From NCBI GenBank assembly GCA_020744425.1, contig JAGMUV010000039.1:1-64000 (forward strand): 64,000 nucleotides of DNA. Direction: 5' to 3'. Source of the DNA: Dactylonectria macrodidyma. Taxonomy: Eukaryota > Ascomycota > Sordariomycetes > Hypocreales > Nectriaceae. The position numbers and the translations under genes are program-made. Below, piece after piece: positions 22,401-30,733 of this stretch; positions within the stretch are counted from its first letter, which is position 1; every line of letters starts with the position of its first letter. The notes under the pieces were generated by a model, which was not told the DNA's origin, searched no databases, and saw only the letters and a program-made list of their open reading frames with translations.

Positions 22401-23591
22401 TTCTGGGGAATATATTGAGTTGTCGAGCGCCAGGTGTCGCTGGCCATCCAGTCCTTTTAGCGGCAGGATATAATTTCCCAGTCCCTGAGGAGTGATTTGT
22501 GTCTCTCCGATTCCGACTGTCTGTCCGCCGCTCCAAGGTCGAAGGGTGCTGAAGTTTTCCCTTTTGCAAAAGGTATGCATTGAAGCCCCGCTATCCAGTA
22601 CGTGTACTTGCTCAAGTAAATTGCTCACGCTTTGACCCTGGTATGCCATGAGCTGTATGACAGGTTCGGTGTGGATGGCAAGAGCATTCGTAACCTCGTC
22701 CTGGTCCGCATTCCTGGTTCGGTCCTTGGTTCTTGGATGGTCTTGGCGCTGTCTTCTTCTAAATCGCTTGTCGTTCAGGCGTTTCTTAAGCTCTGGGTGA
22801 AGTAACCAGCATGCATCTGAAGTGTGCCCAAGCCTCTTGCAGTGGCTGCAGGTAGTGAAATTTTGTTCCTTGATGGCAGCGACCATAGCAGCGTGCTTGA
22901 TTGCCTCTTGGTCCTGGTCTTGTTGTTGCATCCGCTGGCTATGTTCCTCCTGCTCAGCAGCTCTAGTGGCTTCTTCGATAGTAGTGGCTGCCTTGACGAT
23001 GATGCCTTCGAAGTTCCGTTCGGGTAGCAAGCTATGGCTCTGAAGGAATGCAGTGAGGAACACTTGATACTTGGGTCCAAGTCCATTGAGAAACTTGTCC
23101 ATCAGTTGTGGTTCTCCAATCTGACTGGTTTCATCGAGTTGAAGGATCTGTTCTCGGGTCTTCCGTAATCGTCGAGAAAAGTCGGATACACCTTCGCAGG
23201 TGTCTAGAGTAAGTCGATCAAACTTTTGCTGGAGGTCGTGGAATACACTGCTACCCTTGGGTTTGAAGTGTTGCTCCAGTGTTTTGAGGATGTCCGTTAA
23301 TTTGTTGAGACCTTGGACTTCCTGTTTGGGGCGGAAACCAAGTCGATATCGGACTGCTCCACACGCTCGTGCTTGTCTCTGGTGCCAAGCATCTAGCTTT
23401 TCTTCGAAGTCGACTTCCGAGAGATTGCCTTGTACCGGTGGGTCCCGTTTTCTTTCCAGGAGATCGTCGTAGCCGGACAGGGCCAGTAGGTCTCGGATTT
23501 CCTCGTTCCAGTTGATCCAGCCTTCAGAGGATTCAAGCTTGGCGACTCCGGAAAGGTTTCCGCTCAGGTTCGGTTCTTTGCCGTCTGACAT
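19455..23591 (-). CDS. Copia gag-pol polyprotein
   Basis: One uninterrupted frame of 1,378 codons. Order of domains: Gag (1-~240), zinc knuckle CSHCKRLGHTSDAC (~247-260), aspartic protease LDSGAS (~331), GAG-pre-integrase HHCC region (WHERLGHLS, then CEPC), integrase core (HADIAGPF, VDQGGEN, NGIAEAFNR), reverse transcriptase with AVYVDDLL (~1054), and RNase H (YTDSDWAG, ~1220; LSTCEAEYM; YGDNQGAI). Protease before integrase before RT defines the Copia order. All catalytic motifs look intact. The single fused frame means Gag and Pol are made without frameshifting. It acts in virus-like particles in the cytoplasm. Confidence 0.97.
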   Translation of the reverse strand: MSDGKEPNLSGNLSGVAKLESSEGWINWNEEIRDLLALSGYDDLLERKRDPPVQGNLSEVDFEEKLDAWHQRQARACGAVRYRLGFRPKQEVQGLNKLTDILKTLEQHFKPKGSSVFHDLQQKFDRLTLDTCEGVSDFSRRLRKTREQILQLDETSQIGEPQLMDKFLNGLGPKYQVFLTAFLQSHSLLPERNFEGIIVKAATTIEEATRAAEQEEHSQRMQQQDQDQEAIKHAAMVAAIKEQNFTTCSHCKRLGHTSDACWLLHPELKKRLNDKRFRRRQRQDHPRTKDRTRNADQDEVTNALAIHTEPVIQLMAYQGQSVSNLLEQVHVLDSGASMHTFCKRENFSTLRPWSGGQTVGIGETQITPQGLGNYILPLKGLDGQRHLALDNSIYSPEGRVNLVSISALTRKGAKISFANNQAKVTHDNRVILTATVRSGIYVVDQPDEAINAALASLTISDPELQIWHERLGHLSENGIKALKAMAHGIHPILRGQNCEPCIVGKQKERPHRKSIRKGTYPLECVHADIAGPFPDTAYDGSRYWVVFVDDFTRMGWAYAVKEKSEFTRCFKYLLDTYERPERRCHYLHVDQGGENRSDQLCILCDNKGISIYYTATDQHEQNGIAEAFNRVLQEKVTPTLERSNLPRKLWPYILYAAVYIRNRSPSKTLNKTPYEAWFGDKPDISHLRVIGANGWAILPSAKRQKLRAKTIQCRLLGYQGSSNYIVVDNNNRVFIANNVIFDESSFHEATGTPTGSKRTRSEGPTLYPELELSPKKGAPPQHDATPQVEEIMSEDEADTIHVRTSEPQHDPAAAIDRDEELRVSQRSTKAKLPSRYLLLGTNTLTNLVCAHVNLAASLEDEAEPRTIKEAQDSLQWENWFKGMTAEMDSIEENGVYTLAKLPPNRKALRGKWVFKLKRGANGEILRFKARYVVRGFEQQEGIDYNETFASVVKPMTYKAIFAIAAALDLELEQMDVKTAFLYGNIDEEIYVGQPECFDDGTGRVWKLRKALYGLKQSPRIWYQTLSLFLQEQGFQPLVSDMGVFVKGQTYIAVYVDDLLIAGPSKGDIETIKRSLNQRFSMTDLGPCHFYLGMTITRNRRQRRLSLSQKGYIEKVLKEFGLWDSKPTATPVATAKLEPALDDAETHSDRKHWYAKAIGCLMYAMLGTRPDIAFGVSLCSRYLAKPTKAHEAAVKRIMRYLRGTCEFKLEFQGELRPLTGYTDSDWAGDTETRRSTAGYIFNVGSGAISWAAKRQQSVALSTCEAEYMGQTQATKEAIWLRTLLKELLGGLNATDQIAATIIYGDNQGAIAMAKNPQYHSRTKHIAIQEHFVREKTASGEVEMNYIPTDKQVADGLTKALPKDRFQLFRKALGVVGPDE

Positions 23592-23735
23592 GTTGAAATA
23601 GTATAATGGGTTGATGTTGTTGGCTTGTTTTTCGATGGAGGTAGAGGTAAGACAAGAGGTCTAGGACATGCTTCTTGTAGATAGCACCTTGAGGTACGCA
23701 AGGTAGTGGGGACCTTCTCGAAGCGAAGAAAAGTG

Positions 23736-23818
23736 TCAGCGAGAAGGAGGTGGAATCAGCGAAAAACGGGTGGAATCAGCGAGAAGCTGGTGGAATCAGC
23801 GAGAAGCTGGTGGAATGA
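23736..23818. repeat. 21-bp tandem repeat in Copia 1 leader
   Basis: About four copies of GTGGAATCAGCGAGAAGCTG-type units lie in the 5' untranslated leader, between primer-binding site and gag start. Confidence 0.8.
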
Positions 23819-23988
23819 TCAAGGAGCGGATTCTCCGTTTGAGTAACAGGGAGGTGAAGGGCCGTGATTCTGGCGCGGTCCAAGACCGCTGTTGAGTCTC
23901 CGCTGCAGTGGAAGAGGACTGTGAGGTCCTGGTGAGTAAGGGACGGGTGATTAAGTAGGAGACTCAGCTTTAGGTTTAATTTAGCCTT

Positions 23989-24002
23989 CCGGGCTCATAA
24001 CC
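23989..24002 (-). other. Primer-binding site, initiator tRNA-Met half
   Basis: Minus strand GGTTATGAGCCCGG abuts the 5' LTR. GGTTATGAGCCC is complementary to GGGCUCAUAACC of the eukaryotic initiator tRNA-Met anticodon arm. Priming by a cleaved initiator tRNA half is known for Drosophila copia. Confidence 0.8.
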
Positions 24003-24155
24003 TGTTGAAATGAGAAGATTCAAGTTGCTTGATTCATCCTAAATGTGCAGTAAGGGAACCACTGTTTATATACAGGCACGGTCTCTTGTGGAACATTCCA
24101 CCTTCTTCCACACCTTGCCACCGACTTGGTCGCCTCACACTTGTGATCTCCAACA
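24003..24155 (-). repeat. Copia 1 5' LTR
   Basis: 153 bp, identical to the 3' LTR. It supplies the minus-strand promoter. Confidence 0.95.
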
Positions 24156-24406
24156 CCTCCTTGCCGCATAACCTCATGAACATCTCTCTGTGCAAGCTGC
24201 TCGCGAGGGCAAAGGAAGGTCCATTTCGGCCGAGCCCCTCTGCCTCGTACAACCATACATTCATCGCTCCATTTAACTCGGCTCCAGTCGATATTTTCAT
24301 ATCGTCGTGCCCACTGCAGCCATAAGCTGGCATGTCGGATAGTTAGGCACTCTCTTTTTTTGGAGCCATTTCCGCGTAACGTACGGAGGGCTCTTTCAAA
24401 AGTCAT
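24156..24406 (-). pseudogene. Tc1-like transposase, central part
   Basis: Encodes TIRHASLWLQWARRYENI and WSRVKWSDECMVVRG, which holds the first catalytic Asp (SDE). The helix-turn-helix region upstream of 24406 is not recognisable. The frame is broken by the Copia LTR at 24155. Confidence 0.8.
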
Positions 24407-24539
24407 GTGCTGGCGCTAGTTCAAAACGGTAAATCTGACGGCTGTGGCTGGGTTAAGTCCATCAAGTTCTTCGTCTGGTGTCTTATCCGCTAAAGGCTGC
24501 TAATTTTACAGCAGCCTGTACTCACTATGTGACATGCTA

Positions 24540-25926
24540 CAGTGGGGCTGAAAAGATTACGACACATTTTTCCGTACCCCGCTTTCCGTGATACCTTCAC
24601 CAAAATCATCATCAACTTCAACGCCTCATTGCACGGCCAATTCAAGTCAGAATGGTGTCGCAGATACATCATTCTCCTCATACGAGGACGAGGATTGTTT
24701 GGAGATACAACTCGGGCATTTCCGCTCTCAGGATCGCACGCGACGAGGGGGTGAGTCGGCACGCGATTTACGGCATCGTCAGACGGTACCGCGATCAACA
24801 GAGTGGTCAAGATCAACCCAAGCCCGGCCGGCCGCGTAAGATAGGAGACCGGGAAAAAAAAAGACAGATAATGCGAATAATAGGTCAAGACTCTCATATC
24901 TAGATACAGGAATTGATCGAAAAGGCCAATTTGAACTGCTGCAAGCAGACTTTAGTTACATTCCTTCGAAAGGAAGGGATTATGCACTATAAGTCACTTC
25001 TTAGACCATTGCTTAGTGAGGAAATAGCCAGAAAACGCCTACGCTTTGCAAGGCGATATGTTCACATGTCAACTGACTTTTGGGAGACATGGACCTTTTC
25101 TGACGAAGTTGCTGTGGCTCGGGGTGAAGGCCAGAGACGCACTTGGTGTTTCTGCAAGCCGGTGCGTTTTCTCAATGCAATTACGACTTTTCTGACAGTC
25201 CCTAGCACGAGAGACTATTCAGAAAGAACGTACAGACCCGTGTCACACCGACAAAGCATTCACAGATGTTCTTCAGTGCCTTCAACTCAGTCAGACGGCT
25301 TCCAATATGGCCTCTTTACGGGGATCCAGAGTCCGAACGCGGCGGCGTTACGGCGCTAGTTCTGCTTCAATACCTGTAGCAATACCTCCCTCGAATAGTG
25401 ACCAGAAATAGCATCATTCAGCACGATAATTCGAGCCTTTATACGTTACGTTTGATGAGAAGCTGGCTCCTAGAATGGTGTGAGAACCGGAGGGCGGAGG
25501 TAGTCGCATGGCCGCCCTACAGCCCGGATCTCAACCCCATAGAAACCTATGGGCAATACTCAAAACAAGGATCTGTGAGCGATATCCTGAACTTTCTTAC
25601 GTGCCAAAAAACGAGGAATCAAAATTGAGGCTCACAGAAGCCGCGATCGAGCTATGGGAAGAGATTGAGCCGGAGGTGCTGTCGAACCTGATCTTTTTAA
25701 TGAAGCTCAGGATGCAGGCTGTTGTGCGGTCACGCGGGTGGTACACGAAATATTGATGACACTATTGGGAACCCCATTCAAAATGCTACAGATTGATATA
25801 CATCGATATTTAATTGACATTTATTTGGGCGCACAATAAGGGGTTGAAGATGAGGGCTTCATGTGGTGGAGGTAGAGGTACACCGGGTTGACCCCGGATG
25901 TGTCGTAACTTTTTCGCCCCCCACTG
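24540..25926 (+). mobile_element. Tc1/mariner element 2, decayed
   Basis: Inverted ends: left CAGTGGGGCTGAAAAGATTA, right (reverse complement) CAGTGGGGGGCGAAAAAGTT, both continuing into ACGACACAT. TA flanks both sides (24538-24539 and 25927-25928). 1,387 bp, normal for the superfamily. Confidence 0.9.
24652..25756 (+). pseudogene. Tc1/mariner transposase, multiply broken
   Basis: The first part encodes a helix-turn-helix (ALRIARDEGVSRHAIYGIV) and basic GRP-like linker, ending at a TAG (24901). The next stretch has WTFSDEVAVARGEG with the first catalytic residue. After a degenerate section comes IIQHDNSSLYT, then AWPPYSPDLNPIE, and in another frame NLWAILKTRICERYPEL. Stops and at least two frameshifts show a dead copy. 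It differs from the Tc1-like copy next door. Confidence 0.85.
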
Positions 25927-25954
25927 TATGTAAGGAGCTGTGCTCCTCTCAGAC
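25927..25954 (+). repeat. Dispersed hairpin repeat, copy 2
   Basis: One mismatch from 11826-11853. It directly abuts the right end of the Tc1/mariner element, so the element inserted at its edge. Confidence 0.6.
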
Positions 25955-26124
25955 ATATGTAACTTAGACTTTTGAACATAACTTGCAAGCTTTTGCTTCA
26001 TCATGGAGAATCGCGCATGACGAAACGACGTCATCCCTCCCACACATTCGCCGATGTATACAGAATTACAATAAAATACTTCGAACACCCGTCAAGTTGC
26101 CAAGGCAAGGGACTTAACGGCTGA

Positions 26125-27880
26125 ATATCCAGCCCGAAGGGTAATACCGTATACCTGCTATTAAACTCTCCTGGGGGAACCCCCTAGATCCCCCTTTCGA
26201 CTGCGGCGGTAAAACCACTTCAAACCTGTAGTAAGGGAGTTGACTCATAGTCATAGGGATCCCCCTACCGCTTCCTGACAGGCCCAATCAACATGGGCGC
26301 GGTATTTATACTGAGCGCCACGTACCTGTAGAACCTTCACGTGTACGTGAACCCTAGCAATCAGCATCTCCTCAACCATCGTTAGATCAGGTAGATTGTC
26401 GGGGACTTCCCCAAAGTCAAGGTTATTCGCAGCGCTAAAGAAGCAGGGCTCGTTAGGGGCTCTTTCCCCGCCCCGACCAATGCAGCGGCTGCAGCTTTTC
26501 GAGATATTTCTCTTCATATCGAACCAACGCTCCTGGCAGCGAATGCAACTATGCATCTTGTCGTCAGTCAGGGCAGTATAGAACTCCCGCACAAGGGCCT
26601 GATCCTCCTCACTAAGGGCAGGCAAGTTCAGGTCCGCTGTAAAAGGTGGATCGACTATCTGATCAAACTGTCGCTCTTGAGCATGTGCGCCTTGACGTGT
26701 ATAGCGGCCGCGACGATGACCCTGTGGCAGTAATGAAGGAGTGGTAGGGAACGATTCCCGTGGTATAGGCGTGCCTAGCACAACAGGAGCCGTTGGAAGA
26801 GTGCCTTGAGGAATTGGCGTTTGAGGAATCGGCGTGCCCAGAACTACTGTTGGCAGGCTAAGGGTAGGAGGGATAGGGGAAGGTCCCTCTACCGCGCTTG
26901 GGGTAGATGGACCTAGGAGAGGTCTAGGCAGTCCCTGGAGTACCGGCGCCAGGCCACCGAATAAAGCAGGCATGGCAGGAGGCTGTGAGCCGTTTACAGA
27001 CGCGGGCGTTGGCGCAGTCCGCCTTGGAGGCGTCAATTTAGCCAGCGAATCGGTCCTCTTCGTGGCTCTGCGTGGCGATAGCCTTGAGGCGATATTCCGC
27101 ATGGCGGCAACGGCGGCTCGGGATTCGGTTACCCGTTCCTTTTGGCGTGCCCTACAGCTACTACACTGTCCTGTAAACTTCGTAGGGTCCTTGACGCTGC
27201 GAAATTCGACTTCGGGCAGGTCTTGCTTGCAGGTACGGCAGTTCCGAACTGCCTGGGGTATATCGTCCTCCATCTGGCCGTATATCTATCCACCTCTTAT
27301 CCACCTAGACTGCTGAATATCGCTCGGGCAGGGAGACTTTGCCCTGTGCAAGTGAGTTGTCTGACAGCCCAGAAGTTCAATGCCGTGATAGTTCTCGATA
27401 GGGAGGTTGTCTTTAAGGTGGTTAGATTAGGTCTGATTGATCAGGAAAGGAGGATACTGCACTGTTTGCCCGGAGGCAGGATGACCGGGGAATGTCGAGG
27501 GGTGGGTCGGCTACGGAGGTGATATGTGAGCCTAGATACCGTTAGCAACTTGATGGATTTGGTAGATTGGACGGGAAAGGGAAGCAGCCGCCGGCGGTGT
27601 CCAGGGCACAGGGCTTGTTCGGCCAGAATCTTGCTTAGAAACCCAACAAATCGATTGCATTGAAGAAAAGAGCCTGAAAGCTCTTGGAGAGCTTGCCAAG
27701 CTAGCTAGTTACCTAGTCAACACTCAGGGGTTTGTGTCAAGGCCTCCATTTAGTGGCGTCATTTCAGCAGCCGACCAATTCCAGCACGAGTTGAGCACAG
27801 GCCAGGCCAATTAGCCAATCAGAGGAGGTTTTATGCTCTTCTTTCTGACTGAGTAAAACGCCCTTCGGGCTGAATGAAAC
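26125..27880 (-). mobile_element. Deleted Helitron/Helentron-type element B
   Basis: Contains only the N-terminal Helitron replicase region. AGCCCGAAGGG at ~26130-26140 is inverted as CCCTTCGGGCT at ~27864-27874. The right-end sequence ATTCAGCCCGAAGGGC (minus strand) closely matches ATTCAGCCGAAGGC at the right end of element A. Exact ends were not determined. Confidence 0.55.
26251..27273 (-). CDS. Helitron replicase N-terminal domain, truncated
   Basis: 340 codons. Zinc-finger-like CRTC and CSSC pairs (~14-41), a long Pro-rich linker with two VVLGTPIP copies, then a conserved region LPALSEEDQALVREFY, CIRCQERWFDM, CSRC and LTMVEEMLIARVHVHVKVLQ (~200-330). That last block matches the domain found at the start of fungal Helitron helicase-like proteins (DUF6570 type). 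Rep and helicase domains are absent and the frame ends soon after. It is probably an internal-deletion derivative that could move only with help from a complete element. Whether the short protein is made is unknown. Confidence 0.7.
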   Translation of the reverse strand: MEDDIPQAVRNCRTCKQDLPEVEFRSVKDPTKFTGQCSSCRARQKERVTESRAAVAAMRNIASRLSPRRATKRTDSLAKLTPPRRTAPTPASVNGSQPPAMPALFGGLAPVLQGLPRPLLGPSTPSAVEGPSPIPPTLSLPTVVLGTPIPQTPIPQGTLPTAPVVLGTPIPRESFPTTPSLLPQGHRRGRYTRQGAHAQERQFDQIVDPPFTADLNLPALSEEDQALVREFYTALTDDKMHSCIRCQERWFDMKRNISKSCSRCIGRGGERAPNEPCFFSAANNLDFGEVPDNLPDLTMVEEMLIARVHVHVKVLQVRGAQYKYRAHVDWACQEAVGGSL

Positions 27881-29136
27881 GGGTTTTGGCCACAGATAGC
27901 GTCGGATTGTCCTCGTTATCACAAATGATCGATGCCCGAACTAGATGAGGCAAGTAGCTTCGGCAAAGTCAACTTTGACTTTGGGTCGCCTAGTCACACG
28001 TCTCCTGGGCGATCTTCATTAGCGAAAATGGTCACTTCTGGTATAGCGTAGCCGAGGAGCGTAAACTGTAAGCTGGGCTATATGCATGTGGAATCTTTCA
28101 ACGCTGTGTTGGATTTCGTATCTATGGCTATGGAGTCAGCTCTCCCTCCTTCGCTGGCTACTTCCGGAATTAGACTAGTGGGATACAAGACACCATGCGT
28201 TAAGTATCCCCTGTAGACGTTGTGTTACTGCCACATCATCAAACAGCTTAGGTCTTCCGGCTCTGTCGTCTAGGGTGGTATAATCTGTAATAGCATTGTA
28301 CCGGCATCGAATCGGGAGACACTCTTCTCGCCGCCGCAGAAGGGCTTAAGGTCACCTGATGGCTCCATTCCGAGTCTGCCTCATCGCCTCAGAGTTCTCT
28401 CCCCTGTGCTATCTTGCAGATCAACAATTGCAAGAACAGCTATCATTTTTGGTAGAGTATTTGTTTGTTAGACGTAACAATGCCGAGCACAAGCACCCCA
28501 TTCAGAGAGTTAAAGTGGAGAAGCATGGGAGACAGGACTCGCTACACGGGTGACTTTTAATCGTTACTGCGTCTGTGACTTCTATTTGAAACTGGAATGA
28601 TTGAAAAGACATGGCGACCACCGGTGAAGAAGCGATGGAAAGAAGATGTAGAGCAAAGTATTTGATGGTTGGCCGAGGTTCGGCTGCAATGACTCTTCCA
28701 GGTCTTCACGCCGAAGATTGAAATGGTTCCAACATCGTGACAATCGTAATCTTAAATTACTATTAAGTAGCCATGGCCCAAGTTCAATTCCGTTTTCGGG
28801 GTTGTTGATTTGTCGCACTTGTCTAGCATCACTTCTCCCACGTGTGCACACCGGTCGCGTAAGGTTGTGTGGGGTTGCTTGTCATCGACAAGGCGCAGGT
28901 TGTAAGGATTCTCTTACAGTACGAGCTTAGTGTCGTTGCTAGTTCCAATTGAATGCGTAATAGATTGTGCGTGATACGTGGATGCCTCACTAGTGTCGGC
29001 AGATTCCATATGATCACAATCGACCTCCCGGTTTGATCCCGGTGGTCTCGGCCCAGTGTGCGATGTATCTGCCATGCCTTGGCGATTGTCTCGCAAGACT
29101 CACCGCGTAGCCGACAGAAAGCGGCCAACCAGAGAC
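27881..29136. other. Intergenic, no gene recognised
   Basis: 1.2 kb with small frames only. It includes the upstream region of the FMN-binding protein gene. Confidence 0.5.
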
Positions 29137-29143
29137 TATTTAA
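29137..29143 (+). promoter_or_regulatory. TATA-like box of the FMN-binding gene
   Basis: TATTTAA lies 100 bp upstream of the ATG at 29237. Confidence 0.45.
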
Positions 29144-29236
29144 GCAAGTTCCCCTGTCAGGCAACATTTCATCTCATCCACTAGAACACAAGCGACGAAA
29201 TTTGGACCACTCAAGATCTCAACTCTTTCACCAACC

Positions 29237-29995
29237 ATGTACATCCGAGCCGTCCATGCCGAGGCAGATCTCCGAGTCCTCAGGAGGCTGATCCATGACA
29301 ATCCATTGGGAATGTTGACTACTGGCATTCGGTCGGAAAAGTTCCCATTCCTTCAGACCAGTCATATCCCATTCGTCCTAGAAGTCGAAGATGAGTCTAG
29401 TGAGACCGAACTTGGCTGCTTGCGAGGTCACCTTGCAAGGCAGAACCCGCAGAGCAAGGCCATGATCGAATACCTTGAGTCAAAGCCCGAACTCAACGAC
29501 GTCCTCGAAGATGAAGTTCTTGTACTCTTCAACCAAGTCGCACATCACTACGTCACACCAAAGTTCTACACCGAGGCAAAGCCCACTTCCGGAAAGGTGG
29601 TTCCTACCTGGAACTACGCAGCAGCTCAAGCATATGGCAAAGCTCGGGTCTTCTTCAAAGCTTCCTCAGAGGAAACATCAGCATTTCTTACAAGTCAGAT
29701 GGCCGACTTGACCCACCACAATGAAACGACGACCATGGGGTACACCGGAGGGGATCGACCGACACCGTGGAAGGTTACAGATGCGCCGGATAAATACATC
29801 GAACTGCTTAAGAAGGCCATCATTGGCATTGAAATCAAGATTACGAGACTAGAGGGAAAATTCAAGATGAGCCAGGAGATGAGCAAGGGAGATCGAGATG
29901 GTGTAGCCGAAGGCTTCGCGCGCCTCGAGTCAGATGCGGCGAAGGAGGTGTCGCAGATGGTCAAAGTCCGTAGCGATGAGAAGTCTAGATCATAG
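29237..29995 (+). CDS. PaiB-like FMN-binding split-barrel protein
   Basis: Single exon, 252 residues. The start MYIRAVHAEAD, the HDNPLGMLTTG block and LQTSHIPFVLE, the HLARQNPQ segment (~68) and VPTWNYAAAQAYGKARV (~125) are the conserved blocks of the FMN_bind_2 family, named after Bacillus PaiB. In fungi these proteins are often annotated as PAI2-type transcriptional regulators, but the fold is a flavin-binding split barrel and the biochemical role is open. The C-terminal half carries LLKKAIIGIEI, also typical. It is upstream of, and in the same direction as, the MFS transporter at 30734. Confidence 0.9.
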   Translation: MYIRAVHAEADLRVLRRLIHDNPLGMLTTGIRSEKFPFLQTSHIPFVLEVEDESSETELGCLRGHLARQNPQSKAMIEYLESKPELNDVLEDEVLVLFNQVAHHYVTPKFYTEAKPTSGKVVPTWNYAAAQAYGKARVFFKASSEETSAFLTSQMADLTHHNETTTMGYTGGDRPTPWKVTDAPDKYIELLKKAIIGIEIKITRLEGKFKMSQEMSKGDRDGVAEGFARLESDAAKEVSQMVKVRSDEKSRS

Positions 29996-30647
29996 TTCGA
30001 CTCATGTCGCTGGAGCAATTGAGTGTCTCTCAACAACTAGAGATGAATACGATGCAGTTTTTTTTATATCCAAAAAGAGAGACATGGGACCATGGTTAAT
30101 GTGATTAAAGAAATTGATGAGTCAAGTTTCCTCCTCCCAGCATGCGACCTCTGATGCGTGATACTAGGCTCACTTTCAATGGCAGTGGAGATGAGATCTC
30201 CAAGGGCCAGCACCCAAAGTCGGAGTACCAGAGTCAGACTAACATGCTCCGTTGATCCCAAAACGCTACCTCGGCATGGCGTGATGCCGGGTCTAGAATT
30301 GCACTATGACAAATCTGGTATGCGCCAGCGAGCTGTGGAAATGGCCGCCGAGAGGCCCACATCTCACCTGGAGTTCCACTCAAAACCCAGGAGAGCCATG
30401 ACGCTGAGCTTTGCTGCCGAGACAATCAAAAGATTAACTTATCTGTTCTAAGTCGGGGAGAGTTCCGTATCTCCCTGGAGCGCAGGAAAGTTACGTAATG
30501 GTTGTTGCTTTTTCTAACTACGGCAAAAGGGAATGTACGCTCGGTTACAAAGCCCTATGGATGAGGAATCATTATTGCTGCGTTTGTTGTCGAGTCAACT
30601 CCACCATTGTTAGTTATATCCACCTGGTCACTGGCTGAGATGAAGTG
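29996..30647. other. Intergenic, no gene recognised
   Basis: Small frames only; promoter region of the transporter gene. Confidence 0.5.
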
Positions 30648-30653
30648 TATAAA
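30648..30653 (+). promoter_or_regulatory. TATA box of the MFS gene
   Basis: TATAAA 86 bp upstream of the ATG at 30734. Confidence 0.55.
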
Positions 30654-30733
30654 GATGTATCCACTCAGACCCTTAGATATCATCACCAACGAAAATCTCT
30701 TGAAGGGTATCGACCGAAAGACTACCATCTACC

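Larger units (their letters stand above)
18334..24155 (-). mobile_element. Ty1/Copia LTR retrotransposon 1, intact
   Basis: 5,822 bp with two 153-bp LTRs (18334-18486 and 24003-24155) that appear identical base for base. The flanking target duplication is CCTCC (18329-18333 and 24156-24160). It is transcribed from the right LTR on the minus strand. It has a primer-binding site next to the 5' LTR and one uninterrupted gag-pol frame. Identical LTRs imply a recent insertion. The Tc1-like transposase it interrupts must be older. Confidence 0.97.
17934..24518 (-). mobile_element. Tc1-like transposon remnant, interrupted by Copia
   Basis: A Tc1-type transposase is split by the Copia element at 18334-24155. 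Possible ends are AGGCTGCC next to TA (17932-17933) and the reverse complement CAGGCTGCTG next to TA (24519-24520); this terminal similarity is weak. Without the Copia element and its duplication only ~760 bp remain, so the N-terminal part of the transposase has been lost. Confidence 0.55.

Noticed and set aside
23736..23818. Possible CRISPR-like array
   Set aside because: Short direct tandem repeats without spacers, inside a retrotransposon leader of a eukaryote.
29237..29995. Recent bacterial origin of the PaiB-like gene
   Set aside because: The family is common in fungi and base usage does not stand out; a phylogeny would be needed.
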